IMG/VR virus record: IMGVR_UViG_3300024289_000028
Span: 1 to 64,000 of that record
DNA from: a virus
DNA length: 64,000 nt
Strand: one strand, 5' to 3'
Shown here one piece after another: positions 35,120-43,808 of this stretch. The notes beneath the pieces are model-generated. The model had not been told where the DNA came from. It worked only from the letters and a program-made list of their open reading frames with translations, and made no database searches. The first letter of the stretch is position 1, and every line of letters starts with the position of its first letter. Made by a program: the position numbers and the translations under genes.

Positions 35120-35484
35120 ACTGCCAATGTGCTCACGGTTATACTTAATAGATTTGCTGCGCTTGCAGTCATTCTAATTGTATCTCCTGCATCTAGAACA
35201 ATTTTTTCATCGCTGAAAAATACGGTTTCTCCTGCAGGTATAATTAAATTTTTAACAATTGTATTAGTATCAGAAGCACTACCGCCACCTGCACATAAAT
35301 TAATTGTTATTGTAGAACTATTGACGGTTTCGTCTGTTAAATTTGGAGTCCCTGTGTTGCAGATGATAATCGATGTAACTGCATTTTCTTGTCCTAATAC
35401 AGGACCTGCAATTGGAGCCCCAGTTGTACTACTGGTGTATACTAGTGTATCGCTAGTTGTTGTTAGTCTGGTGCTATATATCAT
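35116..35484 (-). CDS. Small beta-rich virion protein
   Basis: A 122-aa protein with strands SIIICNTG, STITINLCAGGG, IPAGETVFFSDEKIVLDAGD and ITVSTLAV. This is the pattern of small decoration or fibre-base subunits. It sits between two fibre-like genes and overlaps the next by 4 bp. No specific function. Confidence 0.65.
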   Translation of the reverse strand: MIYSTRLTTTSDTLVYTSSTTGAPIAGPVLGQENAVTSIIICNTGTPNLTDETVNSSTITINLCAGGGSASDTNTIVKNLIIPAGETVFFSDEKIVLDAGDTIRMTASAANLLSITVSTLAV

Positions 35485-35497
35485 GTTTTTCTATCTC

Positions 35498-36514
35498 TTA
35501 AAATATTACGCTGTATAAAAAGGCTTTTCTTTTACTTATTAATTCGTCTGTGGTAGATGTATTAACAAAATATAAACCTGTTTTACCTGTTCCAATTGTT
35601 CCGCCGTATAGCAATGTAGCATTATCAACCGAAGCTGGTGTTACTCCGTTGTCGTCTAATTGCAACGCATAGGTAATTTCAACTTTACCTGTGCTGTTTG
35701 TTTCTAATTTAATATTACCACTTGAACTTGTAGTTTGAATAACAGCGGCATCTGCTGTACCAAATGGTGCTCCCGGGGCGGCGTCTTCAGTAAAGAAATT
35801 TAAACCCGCAAAGCGAATTTGTGATCTAGAAAATGCTGCAACTTCAAAATCGTCTACTAAAATAGAAACTAAACTTTCGCTCGGCTGTGAAATATAAGGT
35901 CCGATAGAATTTGATAATGATAAAGAAGGTATCAACGGATCATTAGCATCAAATGCTACAACACGAGTATCATCTCTTCTTAATTGATATGTTGGATTAT
36001 TCAAAATTGCATAATCAACATAATCTTTATTTGGAATGTCATCTGGATCGGTAACTTGTAAACGATAGTTGTCAGTACCTAATACTTTAACAACTCCTGT
36101 TCCAAATCCAATTAATGTTAAATCGCCATCATCAGTGTCAGCGTTAGTTAAAACTTCTTTAAGTCTTAACCTGCTATCATTGTAATCATATCCACTTTCG
36201 GGTGTTCCGTTACCAATGTTCCAGGTATCATCATTTTCGTCATAGATAATAGCAGTTTTGTTTTCTGTACCTCTATCAACTTCCATGCCTGAATAGCGCA
36301 GGGTCACCCCTGCGCCAGTTTCACCATAGTTTAATGTGATCAAATTATCCTGAACCTGCAAGTTTTCTGCAGATACGGTTAATGTATCTCCGTCTACTAC
36401 TAGGTTTCCAGTGACCCTAACTTCTCCCACACCCGGTCCGGTATTTAAAGTTACCTTCCCACCAGTTTTGGTTTTTATATTATAGTCACCGTTGACTTGG
36501 ATATATTGACCCAT
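35498..36514 (-). CDS. Fibre-like structural protein
   Basis: A 338-aa protein with a repetitive beta N terminus (GQYIQVNGDYNIKTKTGGKV, VTGNLVVDGDTLTVSAENLQVQDN) typical of triple-stranded fibre shafts. It continues with IIYDENDDTWNIGNG, a YRLQVTDPDDIPNKDYVDYA segment (the NKDYVD motif is common in phage fibres) and a C-terminal beta domain ending in a basic KRKAFLYSVIF. Probably neck or tail fibre. Confidence 0.7.
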   Translation of the reverse strand: MGQYIQVNGDYNIKTKTGGKVTLNTGPGVGEVRVTGNLVVDGDTLTVSAENLQVQDNLITLNYGETGAGVTLRYSGMEVDRGTENKTAIIYDENDDTWNIGNGTPESGYDYNDSRLRLKEVLTNADTDDGDLTLIGFGTGVVKVLGTDNYRLQVTDPDDIPNKDYVDYAILNNPTYQLRRDDTRVVAFDANDPLIPSLSLSNSIGPYISQPSESLVSILVDDFEVAAFSRSQIRFAGLNFFTEDAAPGAPFGTADAAVIQTTSSSGNIKLETNSTGKVEITYALQLDDNGVTPASVDNATLLYGGTIGTGKTGLYFVNTSTTDELISKRKAFLYSVIF

Positions 36515-36530
36515 GAATACTTCCTAAAAA

Positions 36531-36914
36531 TTAAACTGCTGTTAGAACAATATAATCTGCAGATGAATCAGACTCTAAGTACCATGTATAACGATTGCCG
36601 CTAAAGTCTGTAAAAATACGCTTAGTAATTTTTGCGCAATTTACTAGGTTAGCATCTAACATTCCAGATGTTGAACCAGTGATTTGCATTTCACCGCCTG
36701 CACTTGGTGTTCCGTTTGTTAAAACACAAGTATAGATAGTTGTTGGGGAACCTCTTCTAGCAACAACAAAAGTTTTTGCACCACGTTGTTTAATGATGAT
36801 TCCGTCTGTTCTTAATGAGCTACCGTCATGAAATTTTACGGTAATACCAGTATCGCTAACTGGTGTGTTAATTACGTCAGTACCTCTGACATCTTTTCTT
36901 AATGGACGTCCCAT
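36531..36914 (-). CDS. Small virion structural protein
   Basis: A 127-aa basic protein: GRPLRKDVRGTDV, GITVKFHDGSSLRTDGIIIKQ, KTFVVARRG, LTNGTPSAGGEMQIT and a C-terminal GNRYTWYLESDSSADYIVLT. It looks like a conserved small protein of T4-like aquatic phages placed at the start of the fibre block. It is the first gene after the late promoter at 36982, with AAGGAG upstream. Confidence 0.7.
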   Translation of the reverse strand: MGRPLRKDVRGTDVINTPVSDTGITVKFHDGSSLRTDGIIIKQRGAKTFVVARRGSPTTIYTCVLTNGTPSAGGEMQITGSTSGMLDANLVNCAKITKRIFTDFSGNRYTWYLESDSSADYIVLTAV

Positions 36915-36981
36915 TTGTTTTCTCCTTTGAATGACGTTCTGGGTCTACGCGGTGGGTACCGCATAAATCATTACGATACTT

Positions 36982-36989
36982 TATTTATC
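36982..36989 (-). promoter_or_regulatory. Late promoter GATAAATA
   Basis: Minus-strand NATAAATA octamer overlapping the stop codon of the 88-aa gene, 68 bp upstream of the 127-aa gene. A GCGGT/ACCGC hairpin (36949-36962) lies in the resulting leader. It probably starts the long fibre transcript. Confidence 0.6.
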
Positions 36990-37254
36990 AGCGACCAAGT
37001 AATGCCATTAGCTCTAATTTTTCTACTAATTCGATTACTCTGTTAATTTCGTCTATTTCTGCTTGCGCTCTTTCTAAATATTGTCTTTGATGCGTTTGTC
37101 TATAGTGTACTCCAGCAATTGCAAAATTTTGTATGTGATTTTCTATAATTTGTTCGATTCGATTAACATCATGAGTAAACATAGGAAAACGACTACGCCA
37201 TGCTTGAATATGCTTGCGTAGTAAAGAAAAATCTTTTTCTCCTTCAATTCGCAT
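36988..37254 (-). CDS. Small helical protein downstream of the major capsid gene
   Basis: An 88-aa helical protein with IQAWRSRFPMF and a long C-terminal helix ending EINRVIELVEKLELMALLGR. I take the ATG at 37254. An in-frame TTG at 37275 would extend it to 95 aa but lies inside the T-run of the capsid terminator and has no ribosome site. No Shine-Dalgarno is clear for either. Function unknown; translation may depend on limited read-through of the terminator. Confidence 0.55.
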   Translation of the reverse strand: MRIEGEKDFSLLRKHIQAWRSRFPMFTHDVNRIEQIIENHIQNFAIAGVHYRQTHQRQYLERAQAEIDEINRVIELVEKLELMALLGR

Positions 37255-37273
37255 ACCAATATTTAAGTCAAAC

Positions 37274-37297
37274 AAAAAGCCCCTTGCGGGGCTTTTT
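37274..37297 (-). terminator. Terminator after the major capsid gene
   Basis: Minus strand: AAAAAGCCCC-GCAA-GGGGCTTTTT, a 10-bp stem with a U-tract, 26 bp after the gp23 stop. The symmetrical A/T runs make it work in both directions. Confidence 0.92.
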
Positions 37298-37322
37298 GAA
37301 TTTCGCTTATGAAATTTACTAA

Positions 37323-38492
37323 TTAAGCAAACTTCAAGTTAGCTGTTGTAACAGCAACTTTAGCTAGGTAGTCAGCTGCATTACCTAGAGAAGAAGCTGT
37401 GTTAGTTAGTTCTACATAACCATAACGTGTCATGAAGCTAACTACTGGTTCAAATGTTGATGGATCCAATACAACACCGCTGCTCATCAATGGAATGTAT
37501 GGGCAGTAGAATGCTGGAGCATCAGATTCGCTAGAACCTTTGTAACCAATTAGAACGTCATCGCTTGTAGCGTATGTGTTAACAAACACTCTCATTGCGC
37601 CGTTCAATGTACCAACAAACTTAGTGTTTGTAGGTGCTTCGAATGTACCTTCTGTTGTTCTTGCGAAAGCAGAAGTTGTAGCACTTTGTAGAAGTGTCAA
37701 TGTTGTTGGGCTAACAACTGCATAGTTACCAGCACCACGACGTGTACGCTGAGCGATTAGGTTAGAAGCACGGTTGATTTGAACAGCTAGAGCAGCGTGT
37801 TCGTCACCAACGAATGTAGCAGTACCAGAAACGCTGTTTTGATCGTATGTTAATACGGTACCAGCTAGGCTGTTTAAGCTACCAATAACTTCTTGATCAA
37901 TCTCAGCAGTAATTTCTTGTGCCAATGCGGCCATGATTTCTGCTTCGATATCAATACCTTGTTGAGCTTGTGCATCTTGTGCAGCTTCGAAAGTCCAGCG
38001 AGCTGATAACTTACGAGTTTTAGCTTCAACGGTTTGTTTCAAGATTTGAATGCTTAGTCTGTTACCAGCTACGCCTTCAAGAGCTGCTGTAGAAGCTGCC
38101 TTGTCGTTAGCTGCACCAGAATAGCCTTCAGCAATCTTGAATGGGCTTAGTGCTTCGTCACCGGCTGTAATATCAGTACCACTTGTGCTGTTAAAGCTAT
38201 CTGCATAGCGAACACGCAATGTGTGGATCTGACCAACTGGTCCAGTCATAGGCTGTACGCCTACCAACTCGTTAGCAATAACGGTTGGCATAACACGTCT
38301 GATTACTGGAAGAATGACGCGATTTAGTGTTGCAACGTTACCGGCGGAAGTAGCACCAGCTGTAGCACTTTCTGCTAGATACTTGCGAGTATTTTCTAGA
38401 GTAGTTGCCATAACGGTACGCTTGTTACCTTGTAGGCCTTCTAATAGTGCCTCTTTGGTTTCCGACCAGCGTGACTCGAGTAGTTGTGACAT
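37323..38492 (-). CDS. 23: Major capsid protein (gp23)
   Basis: A 389-aa HK97-fold shell protein of the T4 type, recognised by LNRVILPVIRRVMPTVIANE followed by LVGVQPMTGPVGQIHTLRVRYA, by TFEAAQDAQAQQGIDIEAE and by the C-terminal PFEPVVSFMTRYG-like block (FEPVVSFMTRYGYVELTN). Residues 39-41 (LAE) followed by SATAGATSAGN fit a gp21 cleavage site (L/I-x-E), giving a mature protein of about 348 residues. It is shorter than T4 gp23 (521 aa), lacking much of the variable inserted material. AAGGAG precedes the ATG. It follows scaffold gp22 and ends at a strong terminator. Confidence 0.95.
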   Translation of the reverse strand: MSQLLESRWSETKEALLEGLQGNKRTVMATTLENTRKYLAESATAGATSAGNVATLNRVILPVIRRVMPTVIANELVGVQPMTGPVGQIHTLRVRYADSFNSTSGTDITAGDEALSPFKIAEGYSGAANDKAASTAALEGVAGNRLSIQILKQTVEAKTRKLSARWTFEAAQDAQAQQGIDIEAEIMAALAQEITAEIDQEVIGSLNSLAGTVLTYDQNSVSGTATFVGDEHAALAVQINRASNLIAQRTRRGAGNYAVVSPTTLTLLQSATTSAFARTTEGTFEAPTNTKFVGTLNGAMRVFVNTYATSDDVLIGYKGSSESDAPAFYCPYIPLMSSGVVLDPSTFEPVVSFMTRYGYVELTNTASSLGNAADYLAKVAVTTANLKFA

Positions 38493-38502
38493 ATAGTTCT
38501 CC

Positions 38503-39600
38503 TTAAACTTTTAGTCCCGCAAGCCTGCGGATGTCAAATATTTCAGCGGTTTTCTCTTCGCTTCCGCTGATTGATTGTGCCTTTTCTTTATTGCCTGTAA
38601 CTTCTTTAGCCTCTGTGAGTGCTTTCTTCGCCGGTGCTCCACCATCCATAACGGCTGGTAGATACTTGTCGAAAGCTCCATGTAATTTCTCAGTTTGAAC
38701 TGATTCTAGTAGTTCGCGCATAACTTCTCGCTTATCACCTGATAATGGGCCAAGCAATTCGCTCATAACGTCCTTGCGTTTAGCTTCATTAACGATTTTA
38801 GCAATTTGTGCTTCTTTGCTCTCTACTAGTTTTTGTGATTCTGCAACAACTTTAGCTGCTTCTTCAACTTCTTTAGTTTTTTGTTCAACAACTTTTAGAA
38901 GTTTAGCTGTCTCTGATTTCTCATTGAGATAGCTCGTTGCAAATTCGCTAGCAAAACTTTCAAAAATTCTGCGACCAAAGTCATTCTTGCGGGCTGCTTC
39001 GATGTCTTCACGTAACTGAGTCATTTCAGAACGTAGGCCTTTGCTTACGGTTTCTTCAATGATTTTAGCTGAACGTGCAATAAATTCCTTGCGAACTTGT
39101 TCAAACTTAGCCTTGCTTTCGCGGACTAGTTTAACTTTAGTTTCTGCAAGATCTTTCTTATCTTGATGGAATTCTGCAATTTCCTTTGCTAGAGCATCAA
39201 CGATAAATGATTCTAATTTAGAGACATTTTCTGCAACTGACTTGCGATCTGCGTGTAGTTCTGACACTTCCTTTTGTAGATTGTTAAAAATAAATGACTC
39301 AAATGCTTTCGCATCAGTAGTCATTTTCTTAACGTACTTGGCTTTAGCTTCAATCAATCCTTGACGATCTTCTGCAAGTTCTGATAACTCAGCTTGTAAA
39401 CGATCAACTAACATCGATTCAACGGCTTCAACCATTGCGGACTTGTCATGCTCATATTTTTGAGCAAACTCTTCACGTAGTGCAGCAGTGACTTGTTCAC
39501 GGTTTTCTTGAATTCTGCTATCCCAAGCAGCTTCAATTTCCGATTTAATTTCTTCGGAAATCACATTGTTCTCAAACAATTGTTTTACGATATCTAGCAT
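38503..39600 (-). CDS. 22: Prohead core scaffold protein (gp22)
   Basis: A 365-aa, Glu/Lys/Ala-rich, almost wholly coiled-coil protein. Its N terminus (LFENNVISEEIKSEIEAAWD) and position between protease gp21 and capsid gp23 identify it as gp22, the main scaffold around which the shell assembles. Repeated 40-residue units with FIVDALAKEIAEFHQDK and FIFNNLQKEVSELHADR suggest internal duplications. It contains several L/I-x-E sites expected to be cut by gp21 on maturation. A C-terminal IFDIRRLAGLKV is conserved-looking. Confidence 0.9.
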   Translation of the reverse strand: MLDIVKQLFENNVISEEIKSEIEAAWDSRIQENREQVTAALREEFAQKYEHDKSAMVEAVESMLVDRLQAELSELAEDRQGLIEAKAKYVKKMTTDAKAFESFIFNNLQKEVSELHADRKSVAENVSKLESFIVDALAKEIAEFHQDKKDLAETKVKLVRESKAKFEQVRKEFIARSAKIIEETVSKGLRSEMTQLREDIEAARKNDFGRRIFESFASEFATSYLNEKSETAKLLKVVEQKTKEVEEAAKVVAESQKLVESKEAQIAKIVNEAKRKDVMSELLGPLSGDKREVMRELLESVQTEKLHGAFDKYLPAVMDGGAPAKKALTEAKEVTGNKEKAQSISGSEEKTAEIFDIRRLAGLKV

Positions 39601-39616
39601 GTGATTCTCCTACTGG

Positions 39617-40243
39617 TTATTTGAGCCTTGCGATTATTCGCTTTAGGCTCTCTGCTAAGTATTTCTGTGCCTTTGGGTCGCCTTTAACTTCTTGTGCTAT
39701 TCTATAAGCCTGATATCCACCTGTATTGTTCATCAAGTGTTCATAAACTGGTGTTGGATAAGCGCCTGGTGCGCTTGGTTGTGCTACTACATCAACCGTA
39801 ATAATTTCAAATCCTTGAACGTTTCCGCTGTTATCAACTTCTCCAGATCCACGACTTGAAACTCCAAGTTTAACTCCCGACTCCAACATAGTCTTAACTA
39901 ATTGACCCATTGGAGTAGGAAGAATTTTTAGTTTTCCGTAGCCGTTAGGGCCGTCCATCCACATTTTAGTAATCATGTGTGATACACGGTCGAGGTTGAT
40001 ACGTAAATCCTGAGGATGATCAACTTCCCCTAGCACGGAGTATCCGCCAGAGATTTGTTCGTTGAGCGTCTTGACAGCCCTGCCAATTTCTTGAGAAGAA
40101 TAAACACGCTGATTTGCATTTCGGATATCGCCCTGGATGCAAATCCCGTTTAGGAAGAGCGACTTTTTGTCGCCCTCACCTTCGCTCTCTAAGACAATCT
40201 TAGCCTGGTCAAAACTCAGATGTTCTGCTAAGGTAGTTTTCAC
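39617..40243 (-). CDS. 21: Prohead core protein protease (gp21)
   Basis: A 208-aa serine protease of the herpes-assemblin-like fold. Catalytic His lies in GEVDHPQDLRINLDRVSH and catalytic Ser in GVKLGVSSRGSG; a GFEIITVDVVAQPSAPGA block follows. It matures the prohead by cutting core and capsid proteins after (L/I)-x-E, and is itself degraded. The order acidic core protein, gp21, gp22, gp23 is the standard T4-like head module. Confidence 0.95.
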   Translation of the reverse strand: MKTTLAEHLSFDQAKIVLESEGEGDKKSLFLNGICIQGDIRNANQRVYSSQEIGRAVKTLNEQISGGYSVLGEVDHPQDLRINLDRVSHMITKMWMDGPNGYGKLKILPTPMGQLVKTMLESGVKLGVSSRGSGEVDNSGNVQGFEIITVDVVAQPSAPGAYPTPVYEHLMNNTGGYQAYRIAQEVKGDPKAQKYLAESLKRIIARLK

Positions 40244-40257
40244 CTATTTGTCCTCAA

Positions 40258-41148
40258 TTATCTACGACCACGGAAAAGGCTTTGCTTGTTATCGGCGCTT
40301 TCGCCGGAACCTTTTTTCTCAGCACCATGACCTGGTTCTTTTGATTTGAAACCAGTTTTACCAGCGTTACCGCCTGGTACATTCACGTTGCCTTTAGCAT
40401 CTGGATTGTCGCTTACCTTACCTTTTTCAAGACCATTGCCTTTTAATGCGCCTTGGTTAGCGTAAGTAGCTGCATCTTCTTTAGAAGAAAGGATGTTAGC
40501 AGTTGTACCGCCCATATCATTCTTCATGTTGTCGATTGTAGACTTTGTGTTGTCAGATTTTTCAGCAGCACCTTTCTTTTCAGCACCGTGACCTGCTGGA
40601 ACTTTTTCTACATATTCACGAACGGTTTCTAAATCAAAACCTTCTTCTTCAGGCATATCGTCACTGCCTTCTTCGTCACCAAACTCGCCTTGGGCTTCTT
40701 CTTCGCCTTTTAGCTGCGCAAATTTAGCTTGTAGTTCGTCAACAATAGACTCTAAATCTTGCATAATTTCTTCTTCAGATTGCTCGCCGCCTTCTTCGTC
40801 ACCCATTTCTAGGTCACCTTCTAGGTCGTCTGTTGGATCACCGCCCATTTCAGGCTCGTCGCCACCTTCAAAAGCAACATCTTCGAAGTTTTCATCTAGA
40901 TCATCTTCGTCGCTATCTTCTTCGGAAGCTTCGTCAACTTTGTCTTCTTCTGCATCATCATCTTGTGCAGCTTCGTCCATGTCTTCGTCTTCTTTATCTT
41001 CTTCTTCTGCGATTTCAGATTCAATTAAATTTTCGTAGATTTCGCGTGATGCTTGTACTACGTATTCGTGGAAAAGCTCATCAGCTTTTGCTTGATCGTC
41101 GTTAACCAAATGCTCTAGCATTTGGCTTAATAAATTCTTATCTGCCAT
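40258..41148 (-). CDS. Acidic prohead core protein (gp68-like)
   Basis: A 296-aa protein. Residues 1-45 form a helical domain (LLSQMLEHLVNDDQAKADEL, HEYVVQASREIYENLI) typical of prohead core proteins next to gp21. Residues 45-175 are extremely acidic (runs of D and E). The C-terminal third is basic/Gly-rich and carries GHGAEKKG twice (near residues 185 and 275). It ends in FRGRR. Charge segregation suits an internal scaffold component displaced or degraded before DNA packaging. Confidence 0.75.
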   Translation of the reverse strand: MADKNLLSQMLEHLVNDDQAKADELFHEYVVQASREIYENLIESEIAEEEDKEDEDMDEAAQDDDAEEDKVDEASEEDSDEDDLDENFEDVAFEGGDEPEMGGDPTDDLEGDLEMGDEEGGEQSEEEIMQDLESIVDELQAKFAQLKGEEEAQGEFGDEEGSDDMPEEEGFDLETVREYVEKVPAGHGAEKKGAAEKSDNTKSTIDNMKNDMGGTTANILSSKEDAATYANQGALKGNGLEKGKVSDNPDAKGNVNVPGGNAGKTGFKSKEPGHGAEKKGSGESADNKQSLFRGRR

Positions 41149-41214
41149 GTTAAATTCTCCTTCAAGGTATGGTTAGGCTGTGTTTTTATTTACTGCGTAG
41201 ATTAAAAAAAGGGG

Positions 41215-41913
41215 TTAAATGACGTTTTTTTGATTCGTTTGGTCAGAATATATAGTTCCGGGGAACTTTTTTTCAAATTCTTCAAAACTTATATGTTTTA
41301 AATTTGGTAATGTAGGGCCAAGTTTTTCTGGAATAAATGATCCCGATTCTACTACTCTGTAAAACTGATTACCTCTCCAATCTCTAATCGTTTTTTCTGT
41401 TTGACTTAGCCAATTACCGTGGTAAGTGGGCGGTTCAAAACTCTTTTTATAGTTATATGTATCGGCATAAACATTGTTAAATTTACCTTCTATGCCTTCA
41501 TAATCAAATCCAAAAATATATATGTCTTTGTGGCCGCAATCGCAAGCAAAATAAAGAGCTGTTGGACCGCTACTCCATCCCCTATGCGGATGGAAAAAGT
41601 TAACTCCGGACTTAGTATTAACTCCTTTGTTTGGATTTGTCCATACAGAATGTGTTCTGTGATACCCGCTGGCTATAATTTCGTTGACCATTTTTACGTC
41701 AACTGCAATTAAAAAATCGGGTTCAAATTCTCTGTAAAGTGCGTTACAACCAAATGTAGTGCCGTATTCTGGCAGGGCAGCATGATTTAATCTTAGTCTG
41801 CTACGCCCATTACCAAGTACGAAAGCTGGTTCATTCCGCGGGTTGCTGTGCTTCAACTGGAGTACCGTACATCTGTTGTATAAACGAACGCTCTGATTGT
41901 TCTTCCATTTCAT
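41215..41913 (-). CDS. Rossmann-like protein resembling the MptE/DUF115 family
   Basis: Up to 232 aa. Core motifs: FVLGNGRSRLRLNHAAL, TFGCNALYREFEPDFLIAVD, VKMVNEIIASGYH, then GPTALYFACDCGHKDIYIFGFDYEG and W.RGNQFYRVV. GNG(S)-type loops with a later GPTAL helix resemble the 6-hydroxymethylpterin pyrophosphokinase MptE-like and motility-accessory-factor glycosyltransferase families. Substrate unknown. The start is uncertain: the ATG at 41913 overlaps the 82-aa gene by 83 bp and lacks a ribosome site; a TTG at 41856 would give 213 aa. Its place inside the head operon is odd for a metabolic enzyme. Confidence 0.6.
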   Translation of the reverse strand: MKWKNNQSVRLYNRCTVLQLKHSNPRNEPAFVLGNGRSRLRLNHAALPEYGTTFGCNALYREFEPDFLIAVDVKMVNEIIASGYHRTHSVWTNPNKGVNTKSGVNFFHPHRGWSSGPTALYFACDCGHKDIYIFGFDYEGIEGKFNNVYADTYNYKKSFEPPTYHGNWLSQTEKTIRDWRGNQFYRVVESGSFIPEKLGPTLPNLKHISFEEFEKKFPGTIYSDQTNQKNVI

Positions 41914-42079
41914 GAGCTTCGCTTTGTTGGCGCAGTTGGTTGATTTGTCGTAAAGTTAATCGAATTTTACGAGTATCTGATTTTTTTAAGACAGAACTAT
42001 CTCTGGAAGCGTCATATCTTTGATCGTTTCCAAAGTCGTTTGTATTGTCGTTAAAATAGAAAAATTCACGTAGAAGCAT
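41831..42079 (-). CDS. Small prohead core protein (gp67-like position)
   Basis: An 82-aa protein with N terminus MLLREFFYFNDN, a basic middle (KKSDTRKIRLTLRQINQLRQ) and an acidic Q/E-rich tail. It sits directly downstream of the portal gene where T4 encodes gp67, a small core protein that is cleaved on maturation. The N terminus has the look of the capsid-targeting sequences noted for two other proteins here. Assignment is from position, size and charge. Confidence 0.6.
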   Translation of the reverse strand: MLLREFFYFNDNTNDFGNDQRYDASRDSSVLKKSDTRKIRLTLRQINQLRQQSEAHEMEEQSERSFIQQMYGTPVEAQQPAE

Positions 42080-42096
42080 AATAATATTTACCTAAG

Positions 42097-43794
42097 TTAG
42101 GCTGCTGGAGCAGCTTCAGGTTCAGCCCCTGGTTCAGCTGCTTGTGCTGCTAAATCGTCGGGTGCTTCTGCGTCTTGTCCACCCGCTTCTGCCGCCATAC
42201 CTCCCGGTGTTACGCCAGCCGATCTTAAGTCTCCAGCAGCATCATCCGTAGGTGTTAGGTTAGAACCATTTTCTTCGCGCCATAATGATTCATTTTCTTT
42301 AATTTCTTCTTCAGTTAATCCTAAGAAGCGTTTTAGTGCAAAACGTTTGCTTAGATGAGGAATTTGTGAAACTTGTGAATATGTTGCTGCTCTTGCTGTG
42401 TCAAGTTCTGATTGACGATAAGCAGCAAAGTTTTGTGGAGTATTAAATTTTAATTCAAATAAACTATTGTCAATGTTTACGCCCTGCGCAGCCATCCAAA
42501 GTTTAAATTCAACATCAAATGTTTGCGCTATCATTGATTGTAAACGTTTGCAATATTCATTAAATCGTAATTCTTGAATATATGCCGTTCCAACTTTTCC
42601 GTCGGCAATAGTATTACTTGCTTCTTCAATACCTGTTGGCAAGTATGCTGCTGGTATTCTTAAAGCACGGAAAAGTTTGTTTGTAAAGAATCGTAAATCT
42701 GTAATTTCACCTAGATTAGTACCACCCGGTAGTGTTTCAACTTTAGAACCACGACCTTCAGCAGTTTGTGGGAAGAAGTAATCTTCGTTTACACTTAGTG
42801 GATTATAACTAGCGTCAACTAAATTATTGCCACCACCGCTGGCGCTAGGAATACGTCTTTGTTGGATTTCGTTTTTAACACGTTCAACAAAGCTCATAGC
42901 CATGTGTGCTGGCATATTTCCAACGTCTACATAGAAAATACGTCTTTCTGGAGCACGTTGTATACGATAGATAATAATAGCATCTTCAAGCAATTCTTTT
43001 TGCTTGTAGACTTTGAATACAGATTCTAAAATTGAATTGCCAAAAGGATAATTGTTGTCTAATCCTTCGCTTAAACTAATATGCACAACATTTTTTGCAT
43101 CAACCGTTATTTCGTTTACTTGATTGTGAAATCTAGTGCCAGGAGGTCTTGCTGCATCCCCAACAAATCCTCTACCAAATCCACCGCCCGATACGGTATA
43201 ACTACCAGTACCACTAGGTTGTGTATTTGATGTAGCATGAGGAGTTGTTGCAATTAGATTTGCAAAGTTAAAATTAATATCTTTTAAAACATATTGCTCG
43301 GGAATTTTTCCTTCGCTTTCGTTAACGATAATTTTTGTAACCTTAGCAGGATCAACATACAACCATTTTTTAGTTTCTGGATCTCTAACAAAGAAACAAT
43401 CTCCGTATTTGAAAGAATTTCGAACTATACGAAAAATTCTTGTGTCAAATTGATTTTGTTTTGCCCACTTCTGTAGGCTTTCTTTAATTAACTTAACTTC
43501 GGTTCCGGTTGGTTTGCCTTTAAATGATAGTTGAAACGCTGTTCCATTTTCTCTATCTTTTTGTGTACAAAATTCAGCTAAGATATCTAGAGCTGCGTTA
43601 ACTTCGCTGTCCATATCCATAGTGTCATATTGCATATATCGTTCGACACGATTTGGATTACCTGCATATACGTCAGGCAAGAATGATGAATAATTAGTTC
43701 TTGCAGGTCCTGGTCGCCCTCTACTGCCAATAGGACTCATTGTTCCTTGTTGGTTATCGATGTTGACAGGAGTAAAATATTTTTTCCAACTCAT
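42097..43794 (-). CDS. 20: Portal vertex protein (gp20)
   Basis: A 565-aa portal protein that forms the dodecameric DNA channel and starts head assembly. Diagnostic stretches: YMQYDTMDMDSEVNAALDIL near residue 55, RNSFKYGDCFFVRDP, QRAPERRIFYVDVGNMP, EDYFFPQTAEGRGSKVETLP and TDLRFFTNKLFRALRIP. The C-terminal ~45 residues are Ala/Glu/Pro/Gly-rich and probably disordered. Length is close to T4 gp20 (524 aa). It heads the portal-to-capsid operon. Confidence 0.96.
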   Translation of the reverse strand: MSWKKYFTPVNIDNQQGTMSPIGSRGRPGPARTNYSSFLPDVYAGNPNRVERYMQYDTMDMDSEVNAALDILAEFCTQKDRENGTAFQLSFKGKPTGTEVKLIKESLQKWAKQNQFDTRIFRIVRNSFKYGDCFFVRDPETKKWLYVDPAKVTKIIVNESEGKIPEQYVLKDINFNFANLIATTPHATSNTQPSGTGSYTVSGGGFGRGFVGDAARPPGTRFHNQVNEITVDAKNVVHISLSEGLDNNYPFGNSILESVFKVYKQKELLEDAIIIYRIQRAPERRIFYVDVGNMPAHMAMSFVERVKNEIQQRRIPSASGGGNNLVDASYNPLSVNEDYFFPQTAEGRGSKVETLPGGTNLGEITDLRFFTNKLFRALRIPAAYLPTGIEEASNTIADGKVGTAYIQELRFNEYCKRLQSMIAQTFDVEFKLWMAAQGVNIDNSLFELKFNTPQNFAAYRQSELDTARAATYSQVSQIPHLSKRFALKRFLGLTEEEIKENESLWREENGSNLTPTDDAAGDLRSAGVTPGGMAAEAGGQDAEAPDDLAAQAAEPGAEPEAAPAA

Positions 43795-43808
43795 TTAATT
43801 AATGATCC

